From assembly GCA_025201865.1 (NCBI GenBank), contig MU602880.1, forward strand, positions 1 through 37,350: a stretch of 37,350 bases of DNA, read 5' to 3'. The notes beneath the pieces were generated by a model. That model was given only the letters and a program-made list of their open reading frames with translations. It was not told the DNA's origin and did not search any database. Shown piece after piece: positions 17,007 through 25,871 of this stretch; positions within the stretch are counted from its first letter, which is position 1, and the number at the start of each line of letters is the position of its first letter. This DNA is from Ramicandelaber brevisporus. Lineage: Eukaryota > Kickxellomycota > Ramicandelaberales > Ramicandelaberaceae. A program made the position numbers and the translations under genes.

Positions 17007-17600
17007 ATCGTAAACCTTTTTATCAACTTTTATCCTTTAATTCTTCTTATTATTTTTTCAAAAGGTCTTATCCCTTAAAAAGAAAAAGAAGATTCATCAC
17101 ATCGCTGTGCATCCTATTCCTCGTTTCATTATTCCTTTTGTTTTTTTTTCTATTGACGCTTTTAATTACTTTTCTCGAGTTAAATATTAGTAATTCTAAG
17201 AACGACTGTTTTAAAGGACTTTTACTACAAGGGGGTTGTGCTTGCGACGATATGTGTCGAATGACTATATAGTAATATTGATGCTATGTACAGCCACAAG
17301 TTGCGTGGATCGCCAGCACGAAGTGCACCGCATTCGCCACCACCCATTGTTTTGAATAAGGATGTTGATCAGTTACGTGTGCGTCCGTATTCACTCTGTG
17401 CACCATTCAACCACTTGACTGCTTTGTGTGTACTGTGTTGATTCCACAGTTCGCATTCTGGCTTGATAATGCGTGGCAGGTACAGATTGGTAAAGCCATT
17501 CTGCACAGTATTTGAATCTTAGGCTGATAAGCCTTGATTCCTATAGTAAACATTGTTGAACAACAAACATTTACATACGTATTGTTTATTTGTATAATTT
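17007..17600. other. Intergenic region between convergent PAK and dUTPase genes
   Basis: About 590 bp. The first 150 bp is T- and A-rich 3' flank. The region 17280-17560 has a more coding-like composition: a 51-codon ATG frame on the plus strand (17286-17441) and open frames of about 40 codons on the minus strand. No family is recognised in any of them, so this may be a relic or an untranslated region. Confidence 0.4.
17286..17441 (+). CDS. Possible 51-residue small ORF, unrecognised
   Basis: ATG at 17286, TGA at 17439-17441. The product is basic and Pro/Ser-containing at the start (KLRGSPARSAPHSPPP) and Leu/Cys-rich at the end. It lies alone between two convergent genes with no promoter signal that I can name. 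Other frames over the same bases are also open, so chance is a fair explanation. Confidence 0.15.
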   Translation: MYSHKLRGSPARSAPHSPPPIVLNKDVDQLRVRPYSLCAPFNHLTALCVLC

Positions 17601-18125
17601 TTAGATACCAGTGGAGCCAAATCCGCCTTGCCCACGCTCACTAGAATCCAAAGACTCCAAGGACGAAACAACCTCAATCTCAGGCGTCACGATGCGCTCC
17701 AAAACCAATTGAGCGATGCGGTTGCCAGCCTTGATCTCAAACTCCTTGTCGCCGTGGTTAAACAATGCCACTTTAACCTCGCCACGGTAATCCTCGTCAA
17801 TGACACCAGCCATTGTGTCAATTGAGTTCTTGACTGCCAAACCGCTGCGTGGGGCAACGCGACCGTAAGTGCCGCTTGGAACCTGGATGACAAGGCCAGT
17901 TGAAACGACACCGCCGGACCGTGGGGCGATAACGGTGTCTTCAGAAGCGCACAGGTCGTAACCAGCGGCACCGCTGCTGGAGCGCTTGGGGACAGTAGCG
18001 TTTTGGTTCAGAAAGAATACACGGAAGGAAGAAGCTGGAGCAGCTGCAGCAGATTCGACCTTGTGCTTCTTGAGAACATGGGTGCTGTTGGTGGTATCAG
18101 CCTCAATAGCTTGAGCTTGGGTCAT
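17601..18125 (-). CDS. DUT1: dUTP diphosphatase (dUTPase)
   Basis: 174 residues, the trimeric all-beta dUTPase that hydrolyses dUTP to dUMP and pyrophosphate, keeping uracil out of DNA and supplying dUMP for thymidylate synthesis. All five motifs are present in order: AAGYDLCAS (1), [10 protein letters not shown] (2), [13 protein letters not shown] (3, with the catalytic Asp), [10 protein letters not shown] (4) and the phosphate-closing [10 protein letters not shown] (5). About 35 residues of Thr/Ala/Lys-rich N-terminal extension precede the core. It diverges from Hikeshi across 550 bp that contain an ACGCGAAA element, of the kind bound by fungal S-phase factors. Confidence 0.97.
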   Translation of the reverse strand: MTQAQAIEADTTNSTHVLKKHKVESAAAAPASSFRVFFLNQNATVPKRSSSGAAGYDLCASEDTVIAPRSGGVVSTGLVIQVPSGTYGRVAPRSGLAVKNSIDTMAGVIDEDYRGEVKVALFNHGDKEFEIKAGNRIAQLVLERIVTPEIEVVSSLESLDSSERGQGGFGSTGI

Positions 18126-18677
18126 CGTTTGAAAGCTGGTCGTTGTGGTCGTTGTGGTTGCTGTGTTTGTTGTAATCTATTGTTTTGATCAAAAAATAAT
18201 TGCTGGGAAGTCGCTCTCACTGTTTGTTGTTGTTGTTATTCCTTTCTCTCTTTTGTATGCCGCAGCTGTTGAGTGGATTGGATTGATCGATGCTCTCTTC
18301 GTAACAGCAACAGCAGTATTTCGCTGTAAAGATGACAGGTCATTCAAACGTATATTGAATACGAGCTGATATCATCGCATTAACCGGAGATTGCAGATTA
18401 CAGATGATTGATATCATTGATATCATCGAACTTGGTCGAATCGACGCGAAACGTCGAGTATTTTATGTACAGTTGCAGTCTATTCTTTGCCTTGCTGAGT
18501 GTCAGTCAACAGCAGTTTGCATCAGTCTCCCCGATCGCTCCAGTTTTTCGTTACACAACTTCAACTTCAACAGCAACAGGAACAACAACAGCAATAGCTT
18601 CAACAACCACAACAACAACCACAACAACAACAACAACAACAACCACTCTTTGTTTGTTTTCTCTCCATCTTGACAAG
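18126..18677. promoter_or_regulatory. Divergent dUTPase/Hikeshi promoter region
   Basis: About 550 bp. It holds three copies of the palindrome TGATATCA (18367-18374, 18409-18416, 18418-18425) and ACGCGAAA at 18444-18451, which resembles MBF/SBF/E2F-type sites. CAACAA-rich leader sequence (about 18545-18655) precedes the Hikeshi start. The in-frame stretch upstream of the Hikeshi ATG is this repeat translated and is not included in the gene. Confidence 0.45.
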
Positions 18678-19562
18678 ATGTTGGCGTGTCTCGTTGCGGG
18701 CAGGCTGGTTCAGACCGACTTTACAATGGTCGATCAGACCCATGCAACTTTTACACTCGAAGACGCGCTGTCCATCAACCACGTTGTAGTCTTTTTGACA
18801 GGCGCACAGCCACTTCAGCAGGGAATGGCTGCAGCTGTGTATCTGCAATGGCCAGGCGATGCAGCTGCGGAATGGAGACTACTGGGAATGATATCAAACA
18901 CGAAACCGAGTGCAATGTTTAGACTCCAGCAACAACAGCAGCAACAGCAACATGGAGGAGGAATATCAAACAATTCAAGTATGGAGATGGACGAGATGGA
19001 TGTGGAAATGAATACTGCAGCGGCAGCAGCATCCAACTTTGGTGGCGGTGGTAGTGGTGGAGAGAAGAAGAGCGCAGTGCTTGGAATATCTTTGGAGCCT
19101 GAGGCGGATGTGGCTCGTCAGATCCAACAACTCAGAGAGGCTAAACTTGCGGCGGTAGCGGCAGCAGCAGCAGCAACAGCATCTTCAACAAGTGGAAATA
19201 CAGTGCCAACGAGCGGGCTGCCTCGATCGAGATCATTCACATCACTAATTGGAGGTGGAAGCTCGGCATCAGTATCAGCAACAACGGCTGCCGCACCAAA
19301 GACAGTTGGAATAGATCTCATGGCAGCACTAAACAGAGTAACCGAGCACATGACAAACTACATGGCATCGTACACCGTTACACTGCCTAAACCAAACACA
19401 ATTGGACAACGAGAAGATTACATTCCAGTTAAGGCTTTAGCATCCTGGAAAGAGGCATTCTCAAGAAAGATTAAGGCTGATCCTTCTTTTATTACTGGTG
19501 CATCGTCGTCGTCGTTGTCTTCCGCTTCCGCCTCTTCTATTGCTAATAATCCATTTATATAA
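18678..19562 (+). CDS. HIKESHI: Hikeshi/OPI10 family Hsp70 nuclear import carrier
   Basis: 294 residues counted from the ATG at 18678. That ATG opens MLACLVAGRLVQTDF, matching the conserved Hikeshi N-terminus; the frame is open upstream only through repeat sequence. Further conserved blocks are SINHVVVFLTG, WRLLGMISNTKPSAMF (the nucleoporin FG-binding region), a VLGISLEPE block, HMTNYMASYT, and the closing SWKEAFSRKIKADPSF, equivalent to the C-terminal dimer part. Hikeshi carries ATP-bound Hsp70 into the nucleus under heat stress; the yeast relative is Opi10. It is longer than the usual ~200 residues because of Gln, Ala, Gly and Ser tracts between the two domains and a Ser-rich tail. It is convergent with the CCDC137-like gene (82 bp between stops). 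Confidence 0.93.
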   Translation: MLACLVAGRLVQTDFTMVDQTHATFTLEDALSINHVVVFLTGAQPLQQGMAAAVYLQWPGDAAAEWRLLGMISNTKPSAMFRLQQQQQQQQHGGGISNNSSMEMDEMDVEMNTAAAAASNFGGGGSGGEKKSAVLGISLEPEADVARQIQQLREAKLAAVAAAAAATASSTSGNTVPTSGLPRSRSFTSLIGGGSSASVSATTAAAPKTVGIDLMAALNRVTEHMTNYMASYTVTLPKPNTIGQREDYIPVKALASWKEAFSRKIKADPSFITGASSSSLSSASASSIANNPFI

Positions 19563-19644
19563 AAACATTTAAAAACACATATTAACTATCAACTATTAAT
19601 CATCAACTATGAAGTATTTTTGTTTATTGCTTACTATTTATTGC

Positions 19645-20661
19645 TTATTGTTTATTCTTTGATGCATTCCTTAATTCGATCTGGCGCTGCTTGTTTGCGC
19701 GATACTGTTCAATGGCAGCTTGTCTTTCACTCAGCAATAATCTCTGGCGTGCCAATGGCATGTCACGCAGCTTGGTTGTCTTTCTCCTCTTGTTTGCATG
19801 TCTGTCGCCGCCATTGTCATCATCATCGCTGCCACCGGGTGCTTCTGCCTCAATTTGATCCAAATCGACTCTTGCTCTATTTTCCGGAGCAGCTCTCTTG
19901 AATACTGCCTTGGGCAATGTCTTAAACACTGGCGGAGCATCCGCAACTTCATTAAATCTCACATTGTCGCGCAGTTGGCTAAAGTCTTCGATACCTGTTC
20001 CCAGTTTACGGATTGCTCGACCACTTTGCTGCTGTTGTTGCTGCTGTTTATTCTGTGATACACCATCGCTATCATCATTGTCGTCGTCATCATCATCATT
20101 GCCACGATTATTGCTGTTCGAGCTGGAGATGATTGGAGGCAACCCTTTCTTGATTCGCTCAGCATTGCGTTTCTTCTCTGCACGCTTCTTGTTGTGCTCA
20201 CGGCGTTTTTCAGCTTTGCGAGTCATACCAACCGAGGCTGTGGCTTGTGCCTCGCGAGATACTTGCTCAACTCGACTATTGAATGCAGCCAGTGACTCAT
20301 TTGGTCTAATTCGCAACTCGTTGACTTTGGCTGGTGCTGTTGCTGCTGCGGCCGCTTGGTTAGTATTCGCATTCACTCCAGACTTGTTAGATGCTGCTGA
20401 TGCCTGTGCACCACCCTTTTGCTTCTTGTTAAACGCCGCTGTCGCTGTCGCTGTTGCTGACTGTTGTTGAGTAGCATTCTTCTTCTGCAGCTTTTGCTCT
20501 CGTGCCGCAGCTGCCTTTTCTTCCGTGTGCTTCTGTGCCTTCAATAGAGCAGCGAATCGACTGGGCAGCCTCTCGCTTGCCTTCACGATCTTGGCACTCG
20601 GCTCGAGATCAGCCTCTTGCTTGCCCTTCAGCAGTTTCTTTTGAGATTTCTTTGACGGCAT
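19645..20661 (-). CDS. CCDC137: CCDC137-like nucleolar coiled-coil protein
   Basis: 338 residues, strongly basic. The opening MPSKKSQKKLLKGK, the central LRIRPNESLAAFNSRVEQ, the Lys/Arg-rich helix KAEKRREHNKKRAEKK, and the C-terminal block FNEVADAPPVFKTLPKAVFKR follow the CCDC137 pattern of animals and many fungi. Family members localise to nucleoli and chromosomes; the molecular role is poorly known. Low-complexity Ala/Gln/Asn and poly-Asp stretches separate the blocks, and a putative nuclear signal (NKRRKTTK) lies near the end. The ATG at 20661 is the first in frame after an upstream AT-rich leader. The gene diverges from IVD across 610 bp. Confidence 0.78.
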   Translation of the reverse strand: MPSKKSQKKLLKGKQEADLEPSAKIVKASERLPSRFAALLKAQKHTEEKAAAAREQKLQKKNATQQQSATATATAAFNKKQKGGAQASAASNKSGVNANTNQAAAAATAPAKVNELRIRPNESLAAFNSRVEQVSREAQATASVGMTRKAEKRREHNKKRAEKKRNAERIKKGLPPIISSSNSNNRGNDDDDDDNDDSDGVSQNKQQQQQQQSGRAIRKLGTGIEDFSQLRDNVRFNEVADAPPVFKTLPKAVFKRAAPENRARVDLDQIEAEAPGGSDDDDNGGDRHANKRRKTTKLRDMPLARQRLLLSERQAAIEQYRANKQRQIELRNASKNKQ

Positions 20662-21275
20662 TTTTTGTTTCTTTTTTTCAATATTTTTTTGAGTTCTGAT
20701 TATTTGAGTTTATTTGCTGATGACTTTGGAACCGATTGGAGTTGACCAGCGAGTTAGATCACAATGCTCTCAATGAGTAGTTGGAAAGAAGCTGAACAAG
20801 AGTATAGTACAAAGTGGACAATAGCAACTATTCCACATGTCAATGAAACTGCTCTCAGTTTGGATTAATTGCATCACTTTTAACAACTTCATCATTCAAC
20901 CTGGCATAAAATGCTCAGTTTACTCTCAGCGCAGACACGGAATTTAACCAGCTGAAATTTTGTATTCTATAGTCCGATGTGGCCGAGACGTCACGTGGTT
21001 TCGAGTGAATGAATGCACATTCATGTTGCAATGTCTGTCTGTCTGTCTGCCCTGTCTGTCTGTCTGTCTGTCTGCCAGTGCCGGGCAAGTCTGTCTCGTT
21101 CGTTTCTCTGTCCCCGTTCGCTCGTTCACCGGTTTGGCCGCTCAAAAATTGTCCCACGACTGCATCTCTTCCGCCCGGAATCGTTCAAACTCCAAAAAGT
21201 AAAGCACTATCCAGTTTCTCAGAGACACGATCAGCTTCTTCATTCTTCTCCAACAAGGCTCCCAAGGCTACAGCT
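20662..21275. promoter_or_regulatory. Divergent CCDC137-like/IVD promoter region
   Basis: About 610 bp. It contains GACGTCACGTGG (20988-20999), a composite of a CRE-like ACGTCA core and a CACGTG E-box, and an interrupted TGTC microsatellite at about 21033-21075. An in-frame ATG at 21009 would add 89 residues to IVD, but this stretch translates the microsatellite and is unlikely to be coding. Confidence 0.4.
21033..21075. repeat. (TGTC)n microsatellite
   Basis: Two runs of the tetranucleotide TGTC/CTGT (four and six units approximately) are separated by an interruption (GCCC) near 21049-21052. They lie about 200 bp before the IVD start in the probable leader. Confidence 0.9.
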
Positions 21276-22529
21276 ATGCTTCGCAACGTATTCTCATCTT
21301 CGGCCGTGCGCCGCTCTCTTGCACTGGCACCATCTCGCTCCACACGCGTTGCCTCTGTCAGCACGTACAATGTTGCACTCGCTGGCTTGACCGATGAGCA
21401 GAACCACTTCCGCCAGACTGTCTCTGACTTTGTAGCCAAGGAGCTCGCTCCACGCGCTCAGCAGATTGACAAGGACAACCAATTCCCAATGGACATGTGG
21501 AAGAAGCTTGGCAACATGGGATTGCTTGGCGTCACTGCTCCAGAGCAATACGGAGGTCTCGGCTTTGGATACTTGGACCACGTTCTGGCAATGGAGGAAA
21601 TCAGCCGAGTGTCGGCTTCGGTTGGCCTGAGCTACGGCGCTCACTCCAACCTGTGCGTCAACCAAATTGTTCGCAACGGTAACGAGGAGCAAAAGGCCAA
21701 GTACTTGCCAGGTTTGATCAGCGGAGAGCTCGTTGGCGCACTTGCAATGTCCGAGGCCGGATCTGGATCTGATGTCGTGTCAATGAAGCTGCGCGCTGAG
21801 AAGAAGGGAGACAAGTACGTGCTGAATGGAACCAAGATGTGGATCACCAATGGACCCGATGCCGATGTCCTGGTTGTTTACGCAAAGACCGATCCAAGCG
21901 CTGGTCCCCGCGGTATCACTGCCTTCCTGATCGAGAAGGGCATGAAGGGCTTCACCACCTCTCCAAAGCTGGACAAGCTCGGCATGCGTGGCTCCAACAC
22001 TGCCGAACTCGTGTTCGAAGACTGCGAAGTGCCAGTCGAAAACATCATGGGCGGCGAAGGCAAGGGTGTTTACGTGCTGATGAGCGGTCTTGACTACGAG
22101 CGCTGTGTTCTTTCGGCCGGCCCAATTGGCATCATGCAGGCTGTTATGGATGAAGTGCTGCCATATGTCCACACCCGTAAGCAGTTCAACACTCCAATTG
22201 GTGAGTTCCAGCTTCTCCAGGGCAAGCTCGCTGATATGCACTGCCGTCTCGTTGCCTCCCGCTCCCTCGTCTACGCCGTTGCTCGTGCCTGTGACTCTGG
22301 CGTCAAGGCTAGTCCACGCGACTGTGCCGCTGCCATCCTGTATGCTGCTGAGAATGCCACCCAGGTTGCATTGGACGGCATTCAGTGCCTTGGTGGCAAT
22401 GGATACATCAATGATTTCCCAATGGGCCGATTCCTGCGCGATGCCAAGCTGTACGAGATTGGAGCTGGCACCAGCGAAGTTCGTCGCATGCTCATCGGCC
22501 GTGAGTTCAACAAGGAATTCAAGCAATAA
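21276..22529 (+). CDS. IVD: Isovaleryl-CoA dehydrogenase, mitochondrial
   Basis: 417 residues. The ATG at 21276 opens a mitochondrial presequence (Arg/Ser/Ala-rich, no acidic residue in the first 34). The acyl-CoA dehydrogenase fold follows: FAD/substrate loops [13 protein letters not shown] and [17 protein letters not shown], and the late signature [17 protein letters not shown]. The catalytic base in IVD is the Glu in the helix motif [14 protein letters not shown], present here, whereas the position used by medium-chain enzymes (in YEIGAGTSE) is not Glu. This distinguishes IVD from other family members. It converts isovaleryl-CoA to 3-methylcrotonyl-CoA in leucine breakdown, passing electrons to ETF. 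Third positions are rich in C and G, consistent with high expression. Confidence 0.97.
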   Translation: MLRNVFSSSAVRRSLALAPSRSTRVASVSTYNVALAGLTDEQNHFRQTVSDFVAKELAPRAQQIDKDNQFPMDMWKKLGNMGLLGVTAPEQYGGLGFGYLDHVLAMEEISRVSASVGLSYGAHSNLCVNQIVRNGNEEQKAKYLPGLISGELVGALAMSEAGSGSDVVSMKLRAEKKGDKYVLNGTKMWITNGPDADVLVVYAKTDPSAGPRGITAFLIEKGMKGFTTSPKLDKLGMRGSNTAELVFEDCEVPVENIMGGEGKGVYVLMSGLDYERCVLSAGPIGIMQAVMDEVLPYVHTRKQFNTPIGEFQLLQGKLADMHCRLVASRSLVYAVARACDSGVKASPRDCAAAILYAAENATQVALDGIQCLGGNGYINDFPMGRFLRDAKLYEIGAGTSEVRRMLIGREFNKEFKQ

Positions 22530-22709
22530 ACATTAACTCAAATAAGTTAGCTGTGTCTCATACTATAATGGCTCTTTTTAACAATCAGTCGCATCTTATA
22601 ATGAACTGGATGTTGTTCATAGCATGCAAGTAGGTTGTTTGGTTGCCGTCGTCTCTATTGTTGTTTTTTTTCTCAACACGATCGACACCAAACTCAAAAT
22701 AAAGAAGAC

Positions 22710-25700
22710 ATGAACAGATCCAACGGGCAGCGATCGTCGCTTGATGGACAGCAACAGCAGCAGCAGCAGCCACAACAGCAGCCACCTGGAACAGTGTACC
22801 GACACCGGATCGGCTCGCTTGGAATGTCCACGGTAGCAACACCTCGGCCTCAGCTGAGCAATCCCTCCTCTTCATCTTTATCAGCGGCAACAACAGTGCG
22901 TCGGCCAGATAGGCAGCCACTATTATCACAGAGCGGACTGTCTTCAGTGACTCGCAGCGGTAGTGGTAGTGGTGGTGGTGGAGGAGGAATTCATGCAATG
23001 CAGCAGAGCCGTACGCAACTGTTTGGATCAGCTACGACCTCGCGTCCCTTACCACCAGCACTTGGTAGTCGGCTGGCCAGTATCTCATCCTCTCGCGAAA
23101 GCCTGACTTCTCCGGATGCAAACATTGGTGGTAGATTGCCAGCGAAGCGACGCTTGGTTGATACATTGCTGTCAGCCAAGGACAGCGGTGGCAGTGGCAG
23201 CAGTGTCCACGGCAGTGAAGCCGATGATGCTCGTGCTGATCATCCCAATCTGCTGTCACCCACCACATCTGTCGCCTATTCAGCAGTGGGCAGTGCAATG
23301 AGCATTATCAGCAACGGCAGTAACAACAGCGGTAGTCCACGCGGTGTCATTCCTCAGCGCGACCATCTCCGTAAGGTTCAAGAACTCGAAGACGCTAGAG
23401 TTGTTCTTGAAACCAAGCTGTCTGAAAGTCGCCGTCAACTGCAGGATGCCGAGTTCAAATGTCAAGGTTTACAGCGCGATATTGATTTGAACAAGCTTAG
23501 TCAAGAGCGAGCTGAACGCAAACTGAGAAGCGATGTTGACGAATTGACACGTCGCAATACACAGCTGGAAGCAGATCGAGCATTGTTTTGTGAGCGAGAG
23601 AAGACAGCAAGTGAAAATGCCGAATCATTGTTGCAAGATATGAATAATATGAGAACAGGCTACGAAGCTCAAATTAGAGAATTACAGCGAAAGTTGGAAG
23701 ATGCCAATTATGAAAATCAAGTGCTGCGTATTTCATCATCTAGTAATGGTAATAATCAATCGAGCAGTAGCAATAATAGTGAGTATCCAGAATCACAGAA
23801 ATTGATTCAGCAATTATCACAATGGAATGAAGATTATCAGAGTCAAGTTGAAACACTATCTCAAAGATTAACCCAGAGTGAAGAACATGCGGAGAGATTA
23901 TTAGAAGAAGTGGCTGAGAGAGATGTTGAAGTTAGTTCGCTGCGTGATGAGTTGGCCCATGCTCAGAATAAATTGATACTAATAAGTGGTACATCCTCAA
24001 CTGTTGAACAGAACTTGATTAAACTGCAGCATGCTGAACAGCGTGTCAGTGAATTGGTGAATGAAAATGAAATTCTAGTGAATAAAGTTAGCAATGTACG
24101 CGTGTTGGAAGAACGCATTGTTACATTGGAATCACAAGTGGCTATGCAGCAAGAAGTACGTGAAAGATTGGCTGCAATGGAAGCATTGATGGACGATGTT
24201 GATTCAGAGCGCGCTTCTTGGACATCTTCTTTGCAGCAATTGTGTGAAAGAGATCAATTTGTGTCCCGAATTCTTGTCAGCGCTCGCCAATATACCAATG
24301 GCAGTTCGCTGGAACGTAGAAGGTCTCGTCACTCGCTTGGTGGAAGTGGAGGTAGTGGTGCATCTGCTGGGCTCTCGGATGTGATTCAGTCAGCTACGCC
24401 GCAGCTTCTTGTTGATGCTCTTGGTATTGTCCAGCTTGAGGTTGCCACTGATCGCGAGAAGCAAGGTGACTTATCGTGTCGACTCATTGAGTCTGAGCGT
24501 AGATGCACTGATTTACAAGCTCGTCTTGACAAGGAAGCTACAGCTCTTGCCACAGCAACAAGCGGCTATAACAAGGTTAGAGCGATTGCGGTTCGCCACA
24601 AGCAAACTGCTCAACTAATGCAGCAACAGATTGACTTGTATTCTGCTCAGATCCATTCATTCCTTGATGAGCATGAATTAACGTCAAGCTTCAACAAGTC
24701 GAACTCGGGTTCAAGCGGTGGTAGTGCTACTCCGGTTGATCAGCTACGCACAAGATTGGATGAACTCCATGGGATGCTGAAGGAAAGTCAAGCTCAGCGT
24801 ATGCGTGATTTGGAAATGGTGCAGGCTCGTGATAAAGAGATTGAACAGCTGAGAGTAAATGTGTCATCAAGCTCTCAACAGCAGCAGCAGCAACAGCAAC
24901 AACAGGGATCAGCATCGACTGAATCCAAAGAACGGCTGGATGAATTAATGGCTGAGAATGAGCGTTTGAATGCAATGCTGGAGAAACAAGATCTTGAATT
25001 GGCAGCTATGGAGCGCGCCATTGGTAGCGGGCAGTACAATCCAGCTACAACTCGCATCTTGGCACTCATTGACAATCCAACATCTGTGGCATGGCGTGAC
25101 AGAGACAACGCACTGGACGGACTTCGTGAAGCCAACAGAGTCCTTCAAGAACAACTCGCCAATATCTCCTCCTCAGCCTCAGCTTCCACCACTATTTCCA
25201 CTGCTGCCACTGCATCGGTCACAACTGCAGCTGACAACGGCAGCGATGTGGAAATGGACTTTGAGGATGGCGGAAGTGGTGGCTCATCTTCAAACCCAAC
25301 TGTGCTGAAGCTCTGCTCTGAGAACACTCGTTTACTCGGCGAAGTTACTATGCTCACCAAGCGCATGCAGCGCCTCAAGGATGCTCAGCTGGAGCGCACC
25401 AACGAGATGCGAATGGCTGTGTACCAGATTCTCGGATTCGAAATGAAGTTCCTCAGCAATGACAGACTCTCATTCAGATCGAGATATGCTCAGCAGAATG
25501 ATCACTCATTTGTGTTCCAGACTAATCACGTTGGTAACAAGGGCACGATGCAACTTTGCGGCGGTGGAAATACTGAGCACATTTCAGCAATGAAGCCAAT
25601 GATCAGGCTGTGGATCCAAGAGAGAAACTCCATTCCAGCGTTTATGGCCCAGGTTACCATGGAGCTCTTTGAGGCCACATCAAGTATCAGTCGAGGCATT

Positions 25701-25751
25701 GCATCGCATCAGCGTCACTCACATCCCCGTAACGAAATGGATGAAGATTAA
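22710..25751 (+). CDS. MAD1: Spindle assembly checkpoint protein Mad1
   Basis: 1013 residues. The ATG at 22710 is the first true start; the frame is open upstream only from a TTG. Residues 1-210 are Ser/Gly/Gln-rich and disordered, and 218 to about 880 are mostly coiled coil with Ser/Gly breaks. The Mad2-binding motif is R-I-L-A-L-I-D-N-P at 782-791, with the flanking NPTSVA that is conserved with animals. The RLK motif that binds phosphorylated Bub1 is at 888-890. The C-terminal RWD-like head (about 900-1000) has MAVYQILGFEMKFL, FRSRYAQQNDHSFVF and NSIPAFMAQVTMELFE, all diagnostic. Mad1 recruits Mad2 to unattached kinetochores, and both key binding motifs are intact, so a working checkpoint is expected. 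A poly-Gln run lies at about 725-733. Confidence 0.96.
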   Translation: MNRSNGQRSSLDGQQQQQQQPQQQPPGTVYRHRIGSLGMSTVATPRPQLSNPSSSSLSAATTVRRPDRQPLLSQSGLSSVTRSGSGSGGGGGGIHAMQQSRTQLFGSATTSRPLPPALGSRLASISSSRESLTSPDANIGGRLPAKRRLVDTLLSAKDSGGSGSSVHGSEADDARADHPNLLSPTTSVAYSAVGSAMSIISNGSNNSGSPRGVIPQRDHLRKVQELEDARVVLETKLSESRRQLQDAEFKCQGLQRDIDLNKLSQERAERKLRSDVDELTRRNTQLEADRALFCEREKTASENAESLLQDMNNMRTGYEAQIRELQRKLEDANYENQVLRISSSSNGNNQSSSSNNSEYPESQKLIQQLSQWNEDYQSQVETLSQRLTQSEEHAERLLEEVAERDVEVSSLRDELAHAQNKLILISGTSSTVEQNLIKLQHAEQRVSELVNENEILVNKVSNVRVLEERIVTLESQVAMQQEVRERLAAMEALMDDVDSERASWTSSLQQLCERDQFVSRILVSARQYTNGSSLERRRSRHSLGGSGGSGASAGLSDVIQSATPQLLVDALGIVQLEVATDREKQGDLSCRLIESERRCTDLQARLDKEATALATATSGYNKVRAIAVRHKQTAQLMQQQIDLYSAQIHSFLDEHELTSSFNKSNSGSSGGSATPVDQLRTRLDELHGMLKESQAQRMRDLEMVQARDKEIEQLRVNVSSSSQQQQQQQQQQGSASTESKERLDELMAENERLNAMLEKQDLELAAMERAIGSGQYNPATTRILALIDNPTSVAWRDRDNALDGLREANRVLQEQLANISSSASASTTISTAATASVTTAADNGSDVEMDFEDGGSGGSSSNPTVLKLCSENTRLLGEVTMLTKRMQRLKDAQLERTNEMRMAVYQILGFEMKFLSNDRLSFRSRYAQQNDHSFVFQTNHVGNKGTMQLCGGGNTEHISAMKPMIRLWIQERNSIPAFMAQVTMELFEATSSISRGIASHQRHSHPRNEMDED

Positions 25752-25871
25752 AAGCATCAAATTATTAATTTAAGAAAATCTGTCTGATTAGAATAGCAGT
25801 GTAACTCTAGCTGTGAGCAATCAAGGTGTACCTCGAAGCACGTGTTAGAGTCGCGACGATAATTAAGCACC

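Noticed and set aside
17540-17610. Splicing of the dUTPase 3' end (GTATCT at its stop codon) to a downstream exon
   Set aside because: dUTPase already ends right after motif V, the normal end of the family, and the downstream frames are unrecognised.
21009-21275. 89-residue N-terminal extension of IVD
   Set aside because: It translates a TGTC microsatellite and leader; the internal ATG at 21276 starts a proper mitochondrial presequence.
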